The notes below the pieces were generated by a model. The model made no database searches, was not told the DNA's origin, and saw nothing but the letters and a program-made list of their open reading frames with translations. This document shows positions 50,806-63,005 of a stretch of DNA of 64,000 nucleotides, in pieces; position 1 is the first letter of the stretch, and every line of letters starts with the position of its first letter. Origin of the DNA: Meghimatium bilineatum (lineage: Eukaryota; Mollusca; Gastropoda; Stylommatophora; Philomycidae); contig CM067322.1 in the NCBI GenBank assembly GCA_034231615.1, forward strand, positions 61,189,245 through 61,253,244, in the 5' to 3' direction. A program made the translations under genes and the position numbers.

Positions 50806-51029
50806 TCAACATCTTAGCTGCGATATGTGTGTCTGTAGGCCTGGAACATCCGACTTTTGTATTGTTTTGTGTCACTTTCATCATTGAGATGTGACAGTCA
50901 ACTCCATTATTAATCGTCATTAGTCACATTGTGACATGCACGGCAGATAAATGTTAGTACTCTTTTCTTCCATCGACTGACCTGAGATAGTATGTAACAG
51001 CGGGGAACTAATTAATATCGTCAATTGTA

Positions 51030-51470
51030 TATTTCCCGTGGAGATTGATGATGATGTTCCTCCATCGCAAGCGAAGATGAGCATGGCATGAAAAACATTA
51101 AATGCATGGAAAAAAAATAAATAAAAAATAATAATAATTAAAATTGGTAATTAACTAATTTGGTTTGTGAGTTCGTAGATGCCCGATGAGTCCGATTCGT
51201 GCACGGAAAGTTCTATTTCAGTGCATGCAGGAGTATTGAAGGTTCGGAGTAGGAGAAATTACGGATTTGTCCTTGCGCTTGTGGATTGCCCGCAGTGTTC
51301 TTTCTTTTTCAAATTTCGTGATGCCAGCAGTGATCTGGGTGTGCCAGGCAGAGCGATCAAGTGCTGTAGTCTCCCAGGAGCTAGGATCGATGCTGCAGTG
51401 CTTGAGAGAGCTTTTTAGGTGATCCTTGAAGCGCTTTTTCTGCCCTCCACTTGAACGTTGAGATTACAAC
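51030..51470 (-). mobile_element. 3' end of a zinc-finger-tail LINE
   Basis: The minus strand gives GGQKKRFKDHLKSSLKHCSI, DPSSWETTALDRSAWHTQIT, AGI.KFEKE and, after further residues, FRARIGLIGHLRTHKP. This is the terminal CCHH finger; one of its cysteines appears changed. One of the best preserved tails of this family here. Confidence 0.8.
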
Positions 51471-51840
51471 ACATCAGTGACGTCATACTCATTTACCGAA
51501 ATAACGAATGTCAATATTTGATATTTATGTAGTTGTATTTGTACGACTGTGTGCACAAGTGTTATGCAGTACAGTAACTGGATTCTAACTTACGCAACAT
51601 TGTTGGGCGTACATTTCATCCATCTAGCAGATGGGCTAAAACCAATCGAGGGAGCATGTCAGACATAAAATACATTTCGGCTCTAAATGGAACCTCCATT
51701 GACCAGCCGTCTGTATTGACTTTGCACAAGTGTGTAACGTTAGCAATCAGTGCTTGGCATCTAAATGAGAATTTACGCGAATGAAATATGGAAGAGTATA
51801 AAATAGGAAAATAACTTGTGGGGTTAAACAATTTTTTAAG

Positions 51841-52033
51841 TGGTAGCGTATCCTATTCAGGACGTAGCCATCAATCCAGTATTTTTTTGGTTATAGTGAT
51901 TTTCTAGGCAATGTAAATACGTTCAGTAGTTTACCATGCTTTCTGAACGGTCTGGATGCATAATTGCCTGTGGCGGGGATCGAACTCGGTACCTTGACCG
52001 TCACAGAAGGACTCAGTACCACTCCGGTTAAGA
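51841..52033 (-). mobile_element. tRNA-derived SINE
   Basis: The minus strand head reads TTAACCGGAGTGGTACTGAG (A box) and GGTACCGAGTTCGATCCCCG (near-perfect B box). The body ends TCCTGAATAGGATACGCTAC. The same body occurs at 23805-23965. The tail and target-site duplication were not resolved. Confidence 0.75.
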
Positions 52034-52099
52034 AGACATAATATGAAAACTTCTTACAAGAATAAGCTGATATATAATAGAGACAATAAACTATCCCAA

Positions 52100-52247
52100 G
52101 TGGTATGTACCAGTCTATTGGCGCAAATAAAACAGCGACACAACGCGTTTTGGCTCTCTACTGCATCCTGCTAGAAACTTAGTAGGGCCATTGTCCAGCG
52201 AGAAGAAAGAGTCGGTCGGGGTTGATTGAACACTGAAGATGAAGAAT
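52100..52247 (+). mobile_element. R160 repeat copy d
   Basis: Reads TATTGGCGCAAATAAAACAG, CGACACAACGCG, TCCTGCTAGAAACTTAGTAG, GGCCATTGTCC and a GATTGAACACTGAAGATGAA tail. It is slightly diverged but colinear with copy b. Confidence 0.75.
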
Positions 52248-52608
52248 GATCATGTCCCTGTTCCTCGCCCTGCAGATGAATATGAAAATGCAGTGTTTGA
52301 CTGGTAGTTTTCTTTGACCAAAGGCACATCTAGAGATGATGTGACCAACATCACACACCACGTTTTTCCTTTTCCACACGATCTGTTGTCCATTTCCTTA
52401 GACTTGTTTGACTTAGGAAAGCCCTTGTACCCACGACCGTATAATGGAGAGGTAATTTCAGTTCACCCCCCCCCCTTTCCTTAAAAGTAAAATGGAACAT
52501 TATATTTTATACTAACAAATATGCTAAAAATAGGGACCACTTCCCTTTTTTTACTGTTTTAAACACACAAAAGATCATTAAAACTTCCACAGAGACGAGA
52601 CGATTAGC

Positions 52609-52646
<38 letters not shown>

Positions 52647-54530
52647 AATACCCCATCCCAAACAAATTCGTATCCACGGCCCTGCTTGTAATAGTATAAT
52701 TGAAACATGTATAGAGCACTGTGATTCAACTATTTTCTCATTTTTAGGCATCACTAATATTACATAATCAGTACAATGTGGACGGTCTGGTTTCGAATCA
52801 CGAGTAAGTTCAGCTGAATTAAGTTAACGAGACCAGCCTTTCTACCGTCTTGGAGCCCATGGTGACCTAAATATGTTTAAAGTTGAACTGGAAATCGAAG
52901 TTTAGACAATCCTGTTAGAGAACAAATGCCTTAATCACTGATCCGCGGAAATGTATGTAATAAAGTAGCGGATTCATTATTGACTGGAAATGAATAACAA
53001 TTTAGGGTATAGTGTAGTGATTCTCAAAATGATCATTGAAATAATCACAGCAGTTTGTTAGGTGCAACGAAGGAAATCGGACATTTCGGGAACAATAGAC
53101 CCGTGTGGGTGAGGGTGGGGTTTATCACAGTAAGGTAACTATATGAAATTATTCAGATGATATATAATAATACAACTAATAATAATCATTGAAAAAAGTT
53201 CAAGACCTTTCATATATAAGACATATGGAACCACGGAGATTAAAAACCTAGTGAATCAAGTCAACAGAAGTAATCGAATGTAGATTGCACATTAATAATG
53301 TAAAAAAACAACAACATATACCATTGTTAGTACATTAAAAGTCAAACAACACCGTGGAACACACCTGAACGCCTTAAATGTTAAATATCAGGTATGAACC
53401 GACATAGTTGCACTCCGGGCGGACTTATAGGTCCTCAGTCAACCCTGCACATGTCAAAGTGTATGCATGATAATTATTTCTATGGCTTACTGGTTGATAC
53501 ACTCCTCATTTTACTATGTAGACGTCCAGTTGAATTAGTTTCACGTTTAATATCACAAAATTCTCCGAATCTCAACCTTTATATCATGTAAAGCCATGTG
53601 TCCGCATTCAGTAAGCCCTCGCACAGTTGTTTCACTTCGTCCTCCTTATTCCTTGAAAGGATAATACTTTTATACTTCATACAACATATAAATCGTATTT
53701 CCATCCATATGCCGGATGTGGCTGTCCTGTAGGCTCCGATGTGTTCAGCAATTACCAATTACACTCTCACTCACACTAGCAGTAAAACCCCAATATACTT
53801 CTTGCCCATAGACACAGATCCATCAGTGAATGACTTCATCATCTCCAGATTTATCAACAATATATGGAGAAATTTCCAGATTTACTTTAAATTGCTCCAA
53901 TCTCTGCATTAACTGCCAAGGGTTATTGCAGTATTGGTTATTGATAGTGGACTGATATCATTGCACTATGGGCATAACCATTGGTGCTTATCCTCCCCTA
54001 GCAGATGATGAAGGGTATGCATACTGATGATTCTTGAGGTTAAACATTCTTCTCGTTCCTATCTACGAGTGTCCGTTTCTACTACTACCACAATTAATAC
54101 CGAATTCTTTGAATCGAAGCCTGGATGTTTCATCAATCGCTACATTTACATTTTTTTTTCTCCCGTGGTTTCGCCAATCTCCGAAAGTACCATTTCTATC
54201 GTTTATTTAACAACCGTATTGACAAATACTGTTTTTCTCTTGCATTACCTTTCGTTCTGACTTGTCAGTTAGCTCTCTACCGATTTTTTAAAATTTACTT
54301 TCATATCTTCGAATTAGTTCCATTTATCGCGAAATCATATATCTTAGCATATATTTTTTAGCATATATTTATTTTATTTATATTTTTTCTTTGCTATGGT
54401 TTTGCCAAGAATAATTCGTCGTTAATTGAAGGTAGCATCTAATATTCCCAGTGTACCGTTCACAGCTCGATCGCTCACTCTCTCTCTCGCTCTCATGTTG
54501 GTTAATGAAGGCAGTTAGCAGCCTTCAATT
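52248..54530. other. No gene; TTA microsatellite and transposon scraps
   Basis: (TTA)n at 52609-52645. GTATCCACGGCCCTG near 52670 resembles a hAT terminus (CAGGGCCGTGG in reverse). TGGTTTCGAATCACGAG (about 52788) and, on the minus strand, GGATCAGTGATTAAGGC (about 52945) look like SINE box remnants. The open stretches at 54027-54361 have no recognised motif. Confidence 0.4.
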
Positions 54531-54575
54531 TGTCCTGATGAAGGCTTTGTAATCGAAACGTCGTCTGTCAACATA
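54531..54575 (+). other. Hammerhead-like motif with intact CTGATGA and GAAAC
   Basis: CTGATGA at 54535-54541, GAAA at 54555-54558, then CGTCGTC. This copy keeps both conserved boxes of the hammerhead core, while stem II is weak (one mismatch) and stem I is not evident. Similar to 31058-31105. GTAAGAGCTAATCG follows, as at 34118, so both belong to a dispersed element, possibly Penelope-like. Confidence 0.45.
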
Positions 54576-55368
54576 GCAAGTAAGAGCTAATCGCTCGCAA
54601 TTCCCTCGGTTATTTGACAAACACATCTCTAGTATTATTGACCTAGTCAGTAGTTGACTCATGCCGTAAGTGTAAAATGTACCTCCTTTCAACTGCGGAA
54701 GTTAGTCCTATTTCGTTATACAAGAGCTTTACAGCCATCAATCACTAGTGGAGGTCGCGATTCTGGTAATACAAGAACCAAGACCTCCGAAATATTTTAT
54801 TTTTTTAAAATTGAGTGTCCATTATCATGACGTGAGGTTAGGAGGTCTATTTATAGTATCTTTTCATGGTTTGTCAGATATTTGGAACTGTTCATGGCCA
54901 ATTTTTTTTGGTGAAAAAAAGAGCCTGAAAATGCTTAAGTTATGTATTAAAAAAACTACTACAAACTCGATAAAATGAGATTGAATTCAGTAAAATGCTG
55001 TTGAATGTTCCGATTCTAATAACTGTATCTAGGTGAAAATGTTTCATTCTATTTATTGGTTGTGCTTTGTCAACACTTTTGAGAGAAACAATTGATCAAG
55101 ATTCTTGCATGTGTGGTCACACATTTTCTAATTGGCCCAAAATACAAAAGTGGCCATTACATACATTTGATGGCCAGTGTCATTTGAAAATGACCAACAT
55201 GGCAACCTTACCCTATTTATTTTGCATTAACTTTACAAATTATGACATGAGTGTTACAAAATAGTTGAATGCATCATGTATCCGTGTTACTCATTATATA
55301 CTGACACATTTCTTAGATAACCATGTACCAGGACAAACCATTTGTATCATTTGTTTTATAATCTTCAT

Positions 55369-55499
55369 TTGGATTTCATTTGGACATAAAACACTTTTTC
55401 CATTATTTTATTTTATTATTTTGGGCTATTACAATTATTGTTATCTTCCTGGCGTAGTGGTTGAGCCGTTCGATGTGTCCTTAAATTGTTTATACGCCC
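55369..55499 (+). repeat. 131-bp duplicated segment, copy 1
   Basis: TTGGATTTCATTTGGACATA to TATACGCCC, with two differences from 56829-56959. It includes TGGCGTAGTGGTTGAGC, an A-box-like motif, at 55450-55466. Confidence 0.9.
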
Positions 55500-55680
55500 T
55501 GATATAACCAAAGTGGACAATGTCCGTGACTGAGGTCTGCCTCTACTAAAGGGAGCTTAAAGAAATATCATAATTGGTTTTCATCATTCACTCATTGAAT
55601 TGATTAGTCTACCTTCGCTCATATTTAATTAGAGAAAATTTGTGACAATAAGATGTTATCCGTGGAAATTGCGACAGAGT

Positions 55681-55875
55681 GCGAGTACACTGAAAGCTTT
55701 GTGACATAACGTGAGTACACTAAATGCTTTGTGACATAACGTGAGTACACTAAATGCTTTGTGACATAACGTGAGTACACTAAATGCTTTGTGACATAAC
55801 GTGAGTACACTGAATGCTTTGTGACATAACGTGAGTACACTGAATGCTTTGCATCATAGTGTGAGTACACCGAAC
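55681..55875 (+). repeat. 30-bp minisatellite, six full copies plus a partial one
   Basis: GTGAGTACACTAAATGCTTT followed by GTGACATAAC, in register every 30 bp from 55681. The unit is a multiple of three, so the minus strand is an open 10-residue repeat (VYSRYVTKHS), which is a by-product and not evidence of a gene. Confidence 0.95.
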
Positions 55876-56828
55876 GACCGGAAGGTTATCAAGAAAACAG
55901 ACTGAGCAACACGTCAAGTGAAATAGTGGCTTAAAACCACACCAAAAAAAAAAAAACACGCAAGTAAAAATAAAATTGATGAGATCATATTTGAATGGCC
56001 ACGCTGGAACTCGTCAGCTCTATAAGAAGATGGTATCCTTACGGGACAATTACGGCTGACAGCTGTCATTAACACCAAATTGCTTTTAGAAGAAAAGATC
56101 AATAGCCGATAATTGGACATCAATTGGTGTGATTTCTCTGCCTGTGAATGGATAGAGAAATAGGAAAGGAATTGATGAGATAAAATTCTTTAAACTTCAA
56201 TATCATCACATTTATTTCACCCTCATTTATCAACTAGCTGGTACACGAATTTCATTTTACACTTCAACTTTTTTCGAGGACATTATTTTCTTGTATTGCT
56301 CATCATGGGTCGTGCTTTGGTCTTCTCTGATTTTAACACAAAAGTCCCAAGTACTGAATAAAATGTGGAGTGAAATATGGTCCGCAAAAGCAGTAGTTCT
56401 CAGCCGTTTTGCGTCGAGTCCTCTCTTTCGGGTAAAAAACTCTGCCGTTTCCCCTCGCCAACTTTCTCCAAGTATAATTATTATATCATATTAATATATC
56501 AGGTGGCATATTATTTTCAGAATGTAGTATTCTTTATGAATCTTCTACAATCCGCACAATTCTGATCGAGTCGACCTACCGCAGCCATGCTTAAACAATC
56601 TGAGATATCTCTTATCCATCGTCGTCTTGGGCGGTTCATATTCCTGCTACCAGTAAATATACATTCCCTTATTAATTTTTCTATGCTGTTATATCTCTTT
56701 ATATGGCCAACAATATCAGCTTTCTTATATCTTATTAATATCGTTAAAATAACTGCATTTCTGTGGTCCCACTAGACCACAATTAGGTTTGACTCCCACT
56801 CAATTTCCTTTGTTCCATAAGGAAATTA
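55876..56828. other. Nothing recognised
   Basis: Short open frames only. No exon or repeat supported. Confidence 0.45.
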
Positions 56829-56959
56829 TTGGATTTCATTTGGACATAAAACACTTTTTCCATTATTTTATTTTATTATTTTGGGCTATTACAATTATTG
56901 TTATCTTCCTGGCGTAGTGGTTGAGCCGTTCGATGTGTGCTTAAAATGTTTATACGCCC
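56829..56959 (+). repeat. 131-bp duplicated segment, copy 2
   Basis: Near-identical to 55369-55499 in the same orientation, 1.46 kb away. The match stops at a C10 run here, whereas copy 1 continues GATATAACC. Confidence 0.9.
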
Positions 56960-57699
56960 CCCCCCCCACAACAAAAAGTGGCTGTACCCAGGGAAGTGAG
57001 AATATATGGTCCACGCTGAGAAGAACTGAGTTAAAGTATTCAGTCAGTGAATTTCGTCTCAAAAATAATGTTCGATTTTTTTTTCCAGCGGGCAAGGACC
57101 ACAATAAGTGGTATAGCCAAACACATCATTCCCTACTCCAACCTGTTGCGTTCACACGTGACATATATTTGTAGATGAACTACTTCCAGGTATAAGTCTG
57201 AGAGGACATAGAGGGTTGACTTTGTACTCGTGTTATCCTATATATACTCCATCCTTCTCAATGAAGCAATACGCCGCATGTCGAGAGTACCACTCATAGT
57301 ACGTAACTCCGTAGCTTCAACCAATAATCCTCAGGGATTTCTGAAATGAAATCCATTTTATAAACAGGACGTCGCGAATGGAATTCGAACCCGCGATCTT
57401 TTAAAACAAAAGAGGTCGAGATTCAGTTAGACCTGCCACAATGATCGTCAAGTCACTTTTATGTCAAATTGCGAAATTGCTATATACTCTTGTGACATAA
57501 ATCACATGAAGTTGTTAATCGTAAACGAAGACTGAACTACTGCATGCTACTTCAGACGATATGAATGATTTTAAAGCAGGAGTGTTGTCTCCTTGATCAG
57601 TTTCACTCACGGCTGTTTCTTATTAGTATTAATATGTGTTTTCCGGAAAACCTGCTATACTAGTTGATTCTATATCTTTCAAATAGACCCCCCCCACCC
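56960..57699. other. No gene; B-box-like site at about 57375-57390
   Basis: The minus strand has GCGGGTTCGAATTCCATTCG, a good pol III B box, probably the remnant of a tRNA-derived SINE. The rest is unassigned. Confidence 0.4.
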
Positions 57700-58210
57700 C
57701 TCCCTGTGATTGTATACACCTATTCACGCGCTCTTGCCACTGAATGAAACACTCATGGAGCGCATACCGTTACTTCTGCCATACACACACAAGCACAGAG
57801 TGGGAGAGATAGAGAGGGGTGCAGGAGGGATCAAGGACGAGCTCAAGAATCGGCGCTGGATATGAGTCTCGTATACGTTTAGACAAGCACATAAGACTGA
57901 CTTTTTTCAAGTATCTACACGGAAAAAGAAAAAAGTAGACCAAGAATGTTCGGATCAATACAGAAGACTTACCTATAATATTAACGAAATAAATAACTAA
58001 ATTATTTAACGAAACGAAATATCGATAATAACGCATTTTACACTCGCGATTACTGCTGCCGTATGCATCGATCTGCGCGCTACGCACTGGGAGTCTCCAT
58101 GGATGACCCTGGGGGATGGGGAGCACTCAGCGCGTAGCTGAGTAGTGTCCTACCGATCGATGTGTAGTGTCCTACCAGGGAGCAGGTCTAGCGACTTTTT
58201 AATATGCGTT
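57700..58210. other. Locally GC-richer block, unassigned
   Basis: More CpG-containing words than the neighbourhood (CTGCGCGCTACGC, AGCGCGTAGCTG as loose inverted copies) and a direct repeat of GTGTCCTACC (about 58145 and 58168). A 118-codon antisense open stretch here (58126-57770) has no recognised domain. It could be a MITE or a promoter. Confidence 0.3.
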
Positions 58211-59094
58211 CAGTGACGTCACGAAAATTGAATGAAATAGTGCATGATATTAAAAAGTTGGAACGTAGGCATGTCTTTCTGTATTGAACCAAATGTTCAT
58301 AGTAATTTAAATATCGAGTGACATTGACCTTATAGATGTATAAAATGTGAGTAAATGTTTCGGAAGTTTAGTTTACACTGAAACTTAAATTGGTGACTCA
58401 TTTCTATTATCAAGATTCACCTATAGTTTTGGTTTTCCCGAATACACAGGAATTGTAAAACTATAGAAAGGACATTCAACACCATTTTTTAAAACCAATG
58501 TTGTGTTATCAGTGTCAAACTTGGGCATTAGATTTTATAACAATTAATACGATTAACACCACTGAAATGAAATGTGTGAGACGTAATATTGGAGTTAGCT
58601 TGAGAGACAAAATCAGGAATGAAAAACTAAGGAAACATTTAGGGATCAAGTCAACAAATGAATAAATCCAGAAACAACAAGTTAATATTATTTTAAAAAA
58701 CAACCTTTCACAAACGATACGAAAACAGTCGACCTATTGGACGCCCTCGTGGTACGCAGGTGGTCCTTGTCTTAATGATATATAGCTCAAAGAAGATATT
58801 TGAAAAATATGTTGTTCATTTTAGCAGAAAAACAATTTGCGTTGGGTCACTGGAACAAGTAAACAGTACGGAAAAATAATAAACCAAGATTTGCCTGAAA
58901 TTTTGTCAAATGGTTGCAGAGTTACATATTTATAAACAGGACCAATAATTTTGGAACACACTATAACTATAACAAATTTCGGATAACTATATCTTCTATA
59001 ACTCGGTATATGACATAACAATATATCTATTGACATTTCTACTTGTGTTGTTAAACGTTGTGGGGGGAAATTTGGAGTTTTTTTCCATTTTGCC
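58211..59094. other. Nothing recognised
   Basis: AT-rich. No supported feature. Confidence 0.45.
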
Positions 59095-59215
59095 ATCTAT
59101 TTTTGGTCATTTGGGTCGTACTGTCCATGGTCATCCCGTGTTTCTTTAAGGCTGCTTTGATTGTCTCTACCCGTCTAGTTCTTGGTCTTCCTCGTGCTCT
59201 ATAGACATTAAAATA
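59095..59215 (-). mobile_element. LINE tail, family E
   Basis: The minus strand encodes YRARGRPRTRRVETIKAALK and KHGMTMDSTTQMTKN, the basic block and C-terminus of a LINE RT. Short relic. Confidence 0.6.
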
Positions 59216-59244
59216 CTAAGACTTAATACTAGTTTTGTGAACTT

Positions 59245-59640
59245 TCTTTTCAGGACACAAGTGCCTCATGACCGAGGCGTTGTTTAAATAACATTGTCGA
59301 AGTCGACGATGACCATTCAGCTCAACTGGGATTATGTCTGCGGTGTGCCCGACTGTGACTAATGAGTCTTATGGTGTCTGGAATTGTCTACCACACTCTG
59401 AGCGTATGTGGAAGGATTCTATGGGAAAATGAGTAGCTTTTATCTTTCTTCTAGCACGTTTTTGTTGCGCAGCATGATGTCTGAGGTTCTCTTCAGCTGC
59501 AGCACTACTCTTGATCTGCCGCGCCAGTCAGATCTGTCTTGTGCAAGATTCTCCCGTGAATTTGTGTCTATTTTGAAATCAGTTAGTGTTGTTTTAAGAG
59601 TGTCTTTAATATACTTCACACACTTTGTATAATATAAATA
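59245..59640 (-). mobile_element. 3' end of a zinc-finger-tail LINE
   Basis: The minus strand at about 59310-59345 gives TIRLISHSRAH (finger helix region). Upstream are FKIDTNSRENLAQDRSDWRG-like and EENLRHHAAQQKRARRK-like pieces. Same family as 51030-51470, more decayed. Confidence 0.65.
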
Positions 59641-60248
59641 TGTGCTAACACATGACCCAGCTAATGCAACTTATCCAGTTTTTTCTCATTGGCTATAAAA
59701 GATTAATGAAAAAAATCGGAAAAATTGAATCAGGCAATTATTGCAATCCTGTCATGAGTTTCGCTATTATTTTATCTGAAGTCGGTAATGCATAACTGCG
59801 GAACTAGAAAACGTGTCAAAGATTTTAGTTATCAATATTTTTCAGCTTCTCTTTCAGAAAGGACAATATATGATAGACAATCTGCATTTTCGTCATTAAA
59901 TTGTACTATTTTAAATGGGAACAAAAAGAAAGTCTATGTGAATGTGTATGATTTTTTAAAAATAACAAATAATCCGGTTAAACAAATAACAAAGTGGAAG
60001 AGATAAGACTTGTGTTGCCAGTTGTATCGTGACCAAACAGCAAATTGGTATTGGCTGTATGTAGTTTAAACACTGATAACGAAAGGGGAAATCTTATCCG
60101 CAGACAATAGTGCAATGGCCACTTTCCATATTCGGGGTCGGATTTAGACTCGATAATGCCCTACGCTATTTGGGATATGGGGCCCTTTAACAATCAAGAA
60201 GTATATAGATAATGAAATGTTGATGCCATTGTTGATGTAATTACTATC
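59641..60248. other. Nothing firm
   Basis: GGGGTCGGATTTAGACT near 60134 resembles a hAT terminus, but no partner was found. No gene. Confidence 0.35.
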
Positions 60249-60757
60249 AGAAGATGGGCAAGGACTGTAAAAGACGTCGATCCAACGACGTCGAGCCTGC
60301 ATGACCAGGCGCACATCGGACGTCCGATCACAGCCGTGGATGTACAGCACCAAGCTTGCGTGGGCGAACTGATTCGTGCCAATCGCCGTGTCAATCAGAA
60401 ATGAATCTCACAATGTTTAGGATTTCGACTGAGCGAGTCCATCACATTATACTTGTCTTGCTTGGGTATAGGAGTGTGTGTGCGAGAAGGGTCCCTCAAA
60501 TACTGAGACTAGAAATGAAATAGCGGCGACAGCAGACGTGTCAAGAACATATGACGCGATATGAACAGGAAGGTGATGCATATACCCACAGAATTGTCGA
60601 CGGCGACGAGTCATGGGCACATCATTATGATCACGAAAGCAAGCGCCAGTCCGTGGAGTACAGGCATAAGAACTCACCGTCACCAAGAAAGTTCAAGGTT
60701 GTCGCTTCAACGGGAAAAATATTGATGATCATAGTTAGGGACATACATAATTAAGCG
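60249..60757 (+). mobile_element. mariner transposase relic
   Basis: In order: RRWARTVKDVDPTTSSLHDQ; GELIRANRRVN (about 60365); VCARRVPQIL (about 60480); then MTRYEQEGDAYTHRIVDGDE, SWAHHYDHESKRQSVEYRHK and FKVVASTGKI (60551-60750). DGDESW equals the TGDETW catalytic Asp motif. No terminal repeats were found. Fewer breaks than the copy at 28408 in its right half. Confidence 0.8.
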
Positions 60758-61254
60758 CGTATCGATCAAACCATTATATATATATTTGTATTTTTAGTAT
60801 TTTACTTTTTTTTAAATATCTGTCTGTAGATATATTTAGTTGGGGTTTCGTGCAACTTTTTAATGGCTGATTTTAATTGCTTTCTGAACGTACCAAATTG
60901 TCTGCAGCTGAAGCGGACATGTTGCTTGTGCCATCCGACGCTTGCCTGCTATCACAAATGGACATTGTGTGGATATAATGTCTTGCTCGATAATGTTAAC
61001 ATTTATGAATAAATAAAAATCGTCGAAAGGCAATTCTGGTATATAATCGCATGTCACAGTTAGGACACGTATTTTCAGAGTTGGACATTTGTGTTTGTGG
61101 TTCCTCTAGGGTAACATTTTTCTCGGTAAAAATGCATTTTGATATATTTTTTTAGTGATGCGGGCGCCTTTGCTGGTTTTGATGTGTCACATTGGGCGAT
61201 TATGTGTCACATATTCACAGGAAATGACGCATTGACGTTTTTTAGAGACAATTT
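60758..61254. other. Nothing recognised
   Basis: No gene or repeat supported. Confidence 0.45.
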
Positions 61255-61500
61255 GATAGTATTAAAACGTATCTTCTGTCAGTTGTTTCTCTTCAAGCTC
61301 ACCACATATTAGGCAATTTGGGATGCGTATGTTTGGCATGCGCACAACATGTCCATTCCATCTCAGTTGGATCGTCTTCAGTATTGTATATATGCTTAGG
61401 ATATTAGCTCGAATGAACTTCATTATCATGTTCTTTAGCTTGCCACTTTATTCTGAGATGTCCTTGGATACGCAGTATCTGTGGTAGTGATTTAACAATT
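61255..61500 (-). mobile_element. Zinc-finger-tail LINE, RT-distal fragment
   Basis: The minus strand has IQLRWNGHVVRMPNIRIPNC (61380-61321), preceded by RANILSIYTILKT and an IKWQAK-like segment, matching IRWQDKIPD...IRWAGHLVRMPD at 1778-2053. Confidence 0.75.
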
Positions 61501-61859
61501 TTGCATTTCTCATATACAGTGTCCACGTCTGAAGACATCTCTTAAATAGGTGACACAAGGTGATCATCAAGTTTGTAATTGTGCAAATGATTCCCAATGT
61601 ATAGACTGGATGCTTCAGACATTTGTGGATGCAGTCCAGTGTGACATCACTCATAAAGATAACTGCCCTGGTTGTGTGTGATTAAAGACCGATATACGGA
61701 CCTTACTTCACCTGTTGTCAGTCCGCCGACCATGATCAACACGTGGACGACGATAAAAGTAACGATTGAATTAATCCAACATTCTGTAAATGATGAATTG
61801 TGCAGAGTGAGAGCAGGAGGGAAACATTAAAAGGAATTGTGAGGAGAATGTTCAAGCAA

Positions 61860-62265
61860 ACTTAAGAAAACTATAAACAATTAGAAGACAGAATTGATTC
61901 CTTTGATATGTCGATATATACAAGAATAGGGAGAAAATCATAGAAAGAGAAGAAAACAAACAAACCCTTAGTGTTTGGTTCTAACAACACATAGTGCGAA
62001 GAAAGAATTATTAAAGGAAATAAAGATCAAGCAAATAAAATATTTTGGACATATTAAAAGGCATGGCACCTTGTTGAAGACCTTTATTGATAATAAAGTC
62101 GAGGGGAGGCGAGCAAGAGGAAGGCTAGATACAAGTGGGAGAGTAACATCACGAGATTGACAGATTACAGTCTAGCAGAGTGCGCCACCAAGGCAAGAGG
62201 CAGGGGATGTTGGAGGTCTGTTGCAGCCAACTTTCGTTGCGGAGACGGCAATTGATGATAATATA
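61860..62265 (+). mobile_element. LINE 3' end, family C
   Basis: Reads AKKELLKEIKIKQIKYFGHI, KRHGTLLKTFIDNKVEGRRA and RGR, then RLTDYSLAECATKARGRGCW and RSVAANFRCGDGN. Truncated, with a frameshift between the blocks. Relative of 25560-25750. Confidence 0.75.
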
Positions 62266-63005
62266 ATAGTCCGCCTACCTGTTAATACCCACATTAGCTT
62301 GTGTGTTAGACGAAATTGACACGATCGTTCATTTGGTGTGGCCAGCATCGAGTTATTAAAAGGGTTTCACTGTTCAGGAATCGGTGAATCTATTGACAGA
62401 CGTCAGATATCTGCATGATTCAAAAGCTAATGTATTGGGTTACAGGAAACTCTTTTGTTAATCTGACGACTTTTTACACATCGACTTTTCATAAACAGAC
62501 GAGGGTTTGTCCTTTATGTTTCGCTTCCAATAGTTTGATTAATTGTGAGCTTATTTCTACACACCCATGTTTCTACCAGAGTAAGAAAACAAAATGGCCG
62601 TGCACTATGCATGATTGAAAACGAGAATGAGTGATGACCACCAGCGTCGTAATTGTCACGTTTGTCAACTGTTAGAACAAACATGTCTCCAGTCAGTCCT
62701 CGACAATTACAGGCGTATGGACTCACGGGGAAGCATTCTTTTCTAAAATGACGCTATTTGATTGTCTCCGCCATTAGGAGTGGCCTACTGTGTGTCGACA
62801 GGCAATGACAATCATGAGAAAACACAAATAGCCTCACCTTAGAAAGATGATTAACGACGAGTACATAGGACTAATTTTCGAGGGACTCATCCCAGTCATA
62901 CGTTTTGGACCTTTTTTATTTAATATATTGAAAATTTGTTATTCGTTCCCACTGAGTGTTGTAATTAATGCGATGAGAATTCAAATTTCATCGACTACGT
63001 GGAAT
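62266..63005. other. Nothing recognised
   Basis: No supported gene or repeat; the 87-codon open stretch at 62847 runs into the MITE. Confidence 0.45.

Noticed and set aside
53394-54361. Open stretches of 65-78 codons as possible exons
   Set aside because: No domain, low-complexity Phe/Leu/Ser-rich composition typical of chance frames in AT-rich DNA.
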